The notes below the pieces were generated by a model. It made no database searches. It was not told where the DNA came from and worked only from the letters and a program-made list of their open reading frames with translations. 16,370 bases of DNA from positions 1 through 16,370 of the forward strand of contig JAEUBA010000253.1 in the NCBI GenBank assembly GCA_018257865.1. The letters run 5' to 3'. Shown in pieces: positions 11,250 to 16,370 of this stretch; position 1 is the stretch's first letter, and every line of letters begins with the position of its first letter. Both the position numbers and the translations under genes were made by a program. Source of the DNA: Stereocaulon alpinum. Taxonomy: Eukaryota; Ascomycota; Lecanoromycetes; Lecanorales; Stereocaulaceae.

Positions 11250-11586
11250 TATCGGTACACCCTCTTACTAGGTAGTACCGATTAGTAGGTAGCTTGATCC
11301 CCTATTACCTGCCCTAGATAACCTAATTAGCAGGGTGTCTATTAGGCTTAGTAAAATAGGGATTGATTCTTCTAGCTAGCTAGGCTATAGTGTTTTATCT
11401 AGGAGTAGGCGCTAAGCCGCTTATTACTAAGTTATATAACTCAGTGCGGAGCGAAGTTACTCCGATACTGGAAAAGTTTTATAAAGTCGAAAAGACCTCG
11501 CTAATCGACGCTAAATCTAGTAATTAGCTAGTAAAGAATCGGTCCTATAAGGCCTACTAGGCTAAGTAACGCTGTAATCTAATTCG
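11250..11586 (-). other. LTR-like sequence at the 3' end of the minus-strand Copia
   Basis: This lies between the breakpoint of the plus-strand copy and the stop codon of the minus-strand copy, where a 3' LTR is expected. On the plus strand it starts TATCGG, which would be a RIP-altered TGTCGG, the TG that opens an LTR. It contains a perfect inverted repeat ATCGGTAC/GTACCGAT (11251-11258, 11275-11282), ACACCCT/AGGGTGT (11257-11263, 11332-11338), and on the minus strand a stem CGGAG/CTCCG next to a TATA-like GAGTTATATAAC (about 11430-11461) that could be a promoter. CA and TG are partly preserved. The inner LTR boundary and target-site duplication were not identified. Confidence 0.42.
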
Positions 11587-14500
11587 TTAGATTATAGCTT
11601 CTCTTTCTACCTAGGCGTTTATTTTCAGCTTAATAGCGTTACTATCTACTAATTATTTTAACACTTAGTAGTAGCGCTCCTTAGTTATAGCGTCTACTAG
11701 GTTGCAAGTCCTATTAATCTACCGCACCTTATCGATCTCCCTTCTCTTATAGGACTGCCGCAGTCCTATTATATTAATTATTAGGCGTTTCTCAGCGGTA
11801 GTACCGAGGCGTATAATATAGTCGTATAAGGAGTAGGAGTCGGTATATAGAATTAGCGGTATCTTTACCTAAGTAATACCCTTAACTATAGATTATAGGG
11901 TAGTAGTAATATCGAACCCTACTACTATTACGTATAGTTTTAAGGCTAGTACCGATCTTATAACTCTCTTATATTTAGTACTACTCTAGTAGATAATATT
12001 ACCGCTAATATTAATAATTAATTTATTAAGCTATTACTTATTAGTAAGGATAATAACGTATCCGATCTAGGAGCTAAGGTTAGCGTTATTAGCGAAGGCT
12101 GTATCTATAAAGACTAGTAGTTTCAGCTTCTCTAAAGCAAGCTTAATAAATTACAGCCCTTAGCGGTAGTTCTCCTTCTACTAATTTAACTATTTATTCA
12201 ACCAATCAGCGTCTTCTTTCGCTAGTTAAGTGATTTAGGCTGCTTTAGACAGCGCAAAAGCTATTTCTAGTTAATATATAGAGGCTATATAGGCACCGCG
12301 AGCTCTTTCCTTAATATATTGCGATTTAATATCGCTAGCGGTGTCGATAGTGTTGATTTTACTATATTGCCGTTACTGCGAGAGTTTTAGAATATCGCCG
12401 TTATTAGAAATAGCGGTGCCGTTAAATCGAAGGTCTTTTTCTTTATCTAGCTTTTCAATTAGCTTTGCTAGAAAAGCTGTAGTAAGCCGTGCTTATTCTT
12501 CTAGCTGTAGGTAGTCGGTTATCCCGCAGAATAGTAAGTCGTTAGTTTATAAGCTAATAATTGCTTGCTTAGAGAATATTAGGTAGGGATTAAATAAGGA
12601 GACGGTGAGGCCTAGCTTTTCAGTATAGTAGGTATAGTAAGTCTTAAACTAATACGTCCCTACCTTTAGGACGCTATATAGAGGGCGGACTACTTTTAGC
12701 AAATTATCTCCTAGATTAGTACCTTACGGCGGGTTTATATAGATAGGGCGGCTTAGTACTAACGTCGACTATATATAAGCTTAGGAGATATCGCGTATAT
12801 AGAGGTCTTATAGTAGAATTATAGCGAGGTAAACGATAAGTCGCTAGCTAGCACGTTAAATTATTAGTAACTACGTTAGTACCTCTTTCTTACCTTTATT
12901 ATTATAAGCTTAGACGACTAGTTTAGACTTTTCGAATAGTATAGCGCTATCCTACTTAATATTATTAACGAATCGGTAGCTGAAGATACGGGTATATAGT
13001 AGTATATCTTACTTACTAATAATCTTAAAGACTCCTTTAGTAATAAGGCCGTTAATTTCTTTTCGGCGAGAGTCGATAAATAGGCTATTTAGTAAGCGAA
13101 TAGCGCCTTCCGACCGTAGCTTTATTAATAGCTTAATATCTAATTATTCCTTCTTAGTAAGGTAAGTATAGCGGGTAGGCAGTTATCGCTATCGCTACGG
13201 ATTCTAACGTATAGCAGTAGCTTCTTCAGTCGGTAGGTCTACTTTAGTTATAGTAGGCTGACTAAGGGGTGCTTAATTAATTGATTTAATTAAGTAAGGC
13301 TTAACTAAGGTAATTCGAAATGTTATAGGGCCGCTACTAAGTTTAACTATATAGGCTTAATTATCTATAGCTAGTAATTAGTAGAGCCCTTTCTATTCTT
13401 TACCTTTTCGCTAGACTAGGATATTACTACTAATAGGAGTGTCTAGAATAGCGTCGTTTTATAGACCGTTACGGTGGCGTAAGGCTTTAGTAACGTCTCT
13501 TTTTACTAGTAATTCTAACGCTTCTTTTATTACGCGTTTAATAGCCTTACCTCTCTCTATAATTAATAGGTATACGGGGTCTAGCTTAGTAAGCTTTGGA
13601 AACGTACTAAAGAGGAGTAGCGTAGGTATTAGCCTATTAGGTCTAGCTATATCGTTAATTACTTTAATAGTAATTTATAGGACGAATTACTTACCTAGTA
13701 GCGGTAGGTCTTTTTAGATAATATTATAAGCACGCCTAAGAGGCGTATAATAGCGCTCAACTAGTCTAATTAAGTAGTATACTTTAATAGGGACGTATTT
13801 CAACTCAATTACTATTCCCTTTACCTTAGAGGCGAATTCGGTGCTAATAAATTGCTTGCTAGCGTCGTAGACTAGTATATCCGGTAGTCTAATATAGGTA
13901 TCGATCCAGCAGGCTCGCAGTATATCCTAGACCGTCTCCGCTAAAATATCTTTAAGAAAGCGGGCGGTTTAGAAACGCGTAGCCTCGTCGACTATATATA
14001 GGACTAGGACCGCAGAGCTATCTAAATATATAATATTAATTATCACTAAGTAATTAAATTGCAAGTCGTTTTTAATAGTAAATTTAAACCTTCCTAGCGA
14101 TCTTCTATATTTCTAGCAAGTTAAGTAGAACTTACCTAGTTAATTAATAGCTTCGTAGTCGAAACGGTGGCCGGAGCGCCTTAGCAAGCGTGCTAGGCGT
14201 ATTATAGATAGGTGGCCGAAGCGGCGGTATAGACGTCGAAGATCCTGCTCTATTAATTAGCTGCTTGCAACGCCGTTATTGGTATAGGTGTTAATATAGG
14301 CGTTTAACAGCGACGTTCCCTAAGTAAGGAATAGGTAACTAAATAGCTATATAATAGGGACTTATCTATTATCGCTAACTAGATAGTTGGTTAGGTTATT
14401 GAAATAGAAGCCTGCTTAGTCGAGGTCTCGCAGGTAGAGAAGGAATGGAGTATTAGCGTCGATAATATAGAATTCGATAACGCCAATTAGTAATTAGACG

Positions 14501-14940
14501 GTAACGGTACCTTTTAACAAGGCGTCGCTAATACCGAATTTAAATCTAGCGCTACTAGCCTTATCGGTATTAATATTAACGTATTGCTCACGCCGTAGTG
14601 CTAAGTATTAGTTATAGCCTACTAACGAGTTATAGGCAGCGCCTGTATTAATTATAGGGCCGTAGAAGTAGTTATCGCTGTATCTTTTAGTAGGGCGGTA
14701 GGTTGCTTCTTCTCCTTAAATATTAATAGCGATATTATCTTAGATAGATAGTACCTTTATAACGGCGTATAAAGTCGCCTAATTAGCTAGCTTTTAGTAT
14801 ACAGCCTTGCCGTTAATAGCACCTATTAATATTAGGAAAGATTTATCGTTATCTTAATTAGCTGGATCGTTAGTAGTATTCTTAGTAGTACTATCTTCGC
14901 TATTTCCTTCTTCCTTTTCGCCTTTAATATTAGTAAGATA
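11587..14940 (-). pseudogene. Ty1/Copia gag-pol relic, 5' truncated by Helitron
   Basis: This is the second copy of the same polyprotein, inverted. It reads right to left in one frame from the end of Gag to a stop at 11587-11589. Landmarks are the protease motif N-T-G-A at 14638-14649 (catalytic Asp now Asn), integrase Asp at 13987-13989, Asp at 13864-13866 and Glu at 13756-13758, all three retained and with D-x35-E spacing, the reverse transcriptase pair at 12538-12543 (Asn-Asp), and RNase H S-S-T-K-Y-K beginning at 11985. The C-terminus, missing from the other copy, has R-Q-S-Y-K-R-R-E, a degraded C-N-P-A-D-A-x-T-K box and an I-N-A-W-V-E-R-E-A-I-I end before TAA. Gag up to the equivalent of 7987 in the other copy is displaced by the Helitron. 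Premature stops are RIP-type, and it carries one copy of the 54-bp unit. Confidence 0.9.
11748..14940 (-). repeat. Right arm of the 3.2-kb inverted repeat
   Basis: This is the partner of 7988-11249 in reverse complement; the outer end coincides with the Helitron terminus and the inner end with the breakpoint of the plus-strand copy. Confidence 0.9.
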
Positions 14941-14973
14941 CTAGAGAATACCTGTAAAAATCCAGATTTTTAC
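14941..14973 (-). other. Helitron 3' terminus: hairpin plus CTAG
   Basis: Reading the minus strand, GTAAAAATC-TG-GATTTTTAC (14954-14973) forms a perfect 9-bp stem with a 2-nt loop, then nine bases (AGGTATTCT), then CTAG (14941-14944). This is the canonical Helitron end: a stem-loop shortly before CTRR that acts as the termination signal. The base after CTAG is T, as expected for insertion between A and T. Confidence 0.92.
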
Positions 14974-14990
14974 TATTTTTACTAAGGCTA

Positions 14991-16370
14991 TTAATTAGGT
15001 AATAGTACCTAAGTATATACTATATTCTTTATTAATCGGTTATTCGTATATTTATAACTATCCGGCCTAATAATATAAAGATTCGCCTGCTTCGTAACCT
15101 ATAAAAGCGATATATAGAGCTAACTATAACTAAAAGCCGGCCGTAACTATAGGTTAATACCTACGAACTTTATAGATTACCCCTAGGACTTATTTATTAT
15201 TATTATAAATACTAAGCGGACTAGATATTACTTATATATAAAGGGTATAGGGATCCTCTTATTATTTTCCTTAGACTATAATAGTATCTTAAAGAGTATT
15301 ACCTTTTTACTATTATACGTACCGCCTATAATCTCGCCTTTAAAGATATACTTACTATATTATATAACTTAGAGCTAAGTCCCGTTATAAAGCCGTAGCG
15401 GATCTAGGTTTCTAAGTAATATAACTAGAATACCTAGTTTAATATAGAGCTTATAGGGCGGTAGCGAGGCCTTATAAAATATATTAAAATATTTAGTTAG
15501 AAAGAGGTCTTTATCTTCTTTAGAAATAGCCTAATTAATACTTTAGTATATAGTAAGCTCGCTAGGTATCTACGTTATAAGCTTGCTATTAATCTTAGTA
15601 ATATCCTTATTCGTAATAGTAAGAATAGCTCTTTAAGATAGATACTCTCTATCTACTATACCTAGGCGATATAGGTTTAGGTATACCTTATTAATTAACT
15701 TATTAATAGCGTTTTTAGGAACGTAGCTATAAGCCTAAGGTACTACGTCTTCCTTAGTAGTAGAGCTCTTCTAAATACTAGACCCGTTCCTAATCTTAAG
15801 AAGATTAACAGTAAAAGCCCTTATATTAGTATATATAGAATCAGTAAGATTAGGATTATTAAGTCGTTCGTTAATAGTTAGGTCTAATTATATAGTATCC
15901 TACTAAAACTCAGCCTATTATATATAGGTATTAATAACTTAACTACTAAATCCGCTAGCTATTACTAGTAGGGTTTATTAAAAATTACTATAGAAATAGA
16001 TAACCTTACCCCTAAACTACGCCCCCTTATTACTATAGATATCTTAAAGGCTTCGGCTTATAGCCTCTATATTATACTTACTCTATATAGGCGACTTATC
16101 CTAAAAGATTACCTAAGCTCGCTTTATAAGCTCCGTAAGGTTTATCCCTTTCTTAATCCTATATAAAGAAGTAGCGTCCGAATCTAGTAGTATCTTAAAT
16201 TAGGAGTAGGTAGTATAGCTACCCTAAAGGAGTATTACTACTATACTTAAGGATACTATAGCTAAAGCTACTTTTCGTTTAAGGCGTACTTTCTTTATTA
16301 TAATATTCTTAACGAAGGTCTTACTAGTACCCCTAGCGCCGTTAAGAAAGAATAGGGTACTAGGGGCTTT
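14991..16370 (-). pseudogene. Helitron Rep-helicase relic, C-terminal Pif1-like helicase
   Basis: This encoded the helicase half of the RepHel protein that drives rolling-circle transposition. About 460 codons remain in one frame from the window edge to TAA at 14991-14993. Walker A is at 16317-16340 and reads G-A-R-G-T-S-K-T, whose R and S are RIP changes of Gly. Walker B is near 16095-16106, with its Asp kept and the following Glu now Lys. The F-x-G-K-V-x-x-x-G-D-F-R-Q segment follows near 15995-16035 in degraded form. Further on come R-A-I-L-T at 15618-15632, the L-G-I-x-V-x-L-L-R-N-L-D-P segment near 15400-15440, and I-N-K-S-Q-G-Q-S at 15174-15197 (both Gln now stops). The C-terminus ends near K-N-I-V-Y, as in other fungal Helitrons. 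The order and spacing match Helitron helicases and not host PIF1, which has no transposon terminus behind it. Confidence 0.92.

Larger units (their letters stand above)
1..16370. other. RIP-saturated transposon-rich region
   Basis: CpA and TpG are almost missing across the window while TpA is everywhere and CpG, CpC and CpT stay frequent. This is the footprint of fungal repeat-induced point mutation, which converts C to T in CpA on either strand of duplicated DNA; it is not the pattern of CpG deamination. Codons that need CA or TG are nearly absent, including ATG, so open reading frames vanish and former Gln and Trp codons read as TAG or TAA. Depletion looks most complete at 1-5800 and weaker at about 6700-9200, where CA and TG reappear. 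Such DNA is typically silent heterochromatin, sometimes centromeric, in Pezizomycotina; that last point is inference. Dinucleotide ratios were judged by eye. Confidence 0.93.
14941..16370 (-). mobile_element. Helitron, 3' part, nested in Copia
   Basis: A rolling-circle transposon enters from the right edge on the minus strand. Its 3' terminus is complete: after the helicase stop come a perfect hairpin and CTAG, and the next base is the T of a Copia target. Its 5' end and the Rep nuclease domain lie beyond the window. The Copia side of the junction aligns base for base with the uninterrupted copy from 7988 on, which fixes the end independently of the motif. Confidence 0.9.

Noticed and set aside
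11240..11262. A Helitron 5' end (TC after A) as the cause of the break at 11249
   Set aside because: The Copia target there does not have T after the break, and the adjoining sequence fits an LTR edge better than a Helitron start.
13439..13717. A 92-codon open frame on the plus strand
   Set aside because: It starts at GTG, lies antisense to the integrase-to-linker part of the minus-strand Copia relic, and its peptide has no recognisable motif. It is a chance opening.
14991..16370. A host PIF1 helicase gene
   Set aside because: The frame is full of RIP stops and leads directly into a Helitron hairpin and CTAG end, so it is the transposon's own helicase.

Overview
The window looks like a block of dead transposons from a filamentous ascomycete (Pezizomycotina), heavily degraded by repeat-induced point mutation (RIP). 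The sign is in the base pairs. CpA and its complement TpG are almost absent, TpA is hugely over-represented, and CpG, CpC and CpT remain common. That fits C-to-T change in CpA context and does not fit CpG-methylation decay. ATG, TGG, CAA, CAG, CAT/CAC and TGT/TGC are therefore nearly gone, stops fill every frame, and no conventional gene is open. The elements are still readable if TAG/TAA is taken as former Q/W, TAT/TAC as former H/C/Y, and ATA as former M/I. I found no live host gene, tRNA, rRNA or CRISPR array. The species cannot be told.

Layout. (1) 1-1921: saturated RIP-degraded sequence that I could not assign, with one perfect hairpin and a 30-bp tandem repeat. (2) 1922-5312, plus strand: a cut-and-paste transposase relic that I recognise as Plavaka-like (CACTA-related). 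It has an N-terminal C2HC finger, an in-frame 12-bp repeat array, and a core that keeps one frame except for a single shift near 3195-3228. (3) 5313-7048: unassigned, with a repeat cluster at 5661-5737 that could be subterminal repeats, and an unusual GC-rich island at about 6921-6986. (4) 7049-11249, plus strand: a Ty1/Copia gag-pol relic (zinc knuckle, protease, HHCC and DDE integrase, reverse transcriptase, RNase H). All motifs checked are in one uninterrupted frame apart from RIP stops; its 3' end is cut off. (5) 11250-11586: an LTR-like spacer. (6) 11587-14940, minus strand: a second Copia copy of the same family, tail-to-tail with the first and again in a single frame. (7) 14941-16370, minus strand: the 3' part of a Helitron. 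It carries the C-terminal about 460 codons of the Pif1-like helicase, then the 3' hairpin and the CTAG terminus, and runs off the right edge.

How the pieces relate. Aligning the two Copia copies by eye gives the nesting order. The Helitron terminus meets Copia sequence exactly between an A and a T of gag, as Helitron insertion predicts, so the Helitron landed in the minus-strand Copia. The plus-strand Copia stops at 11249, where an LTR-like sequence starts with a probable RIP-altered TG. The minus-strand copy may thus itself have inserted into the plus-strand copy, whose missing end would lie beyond 16370. The absence of indels in the coding frames suggests the elements were intact when RIP inactivated them.
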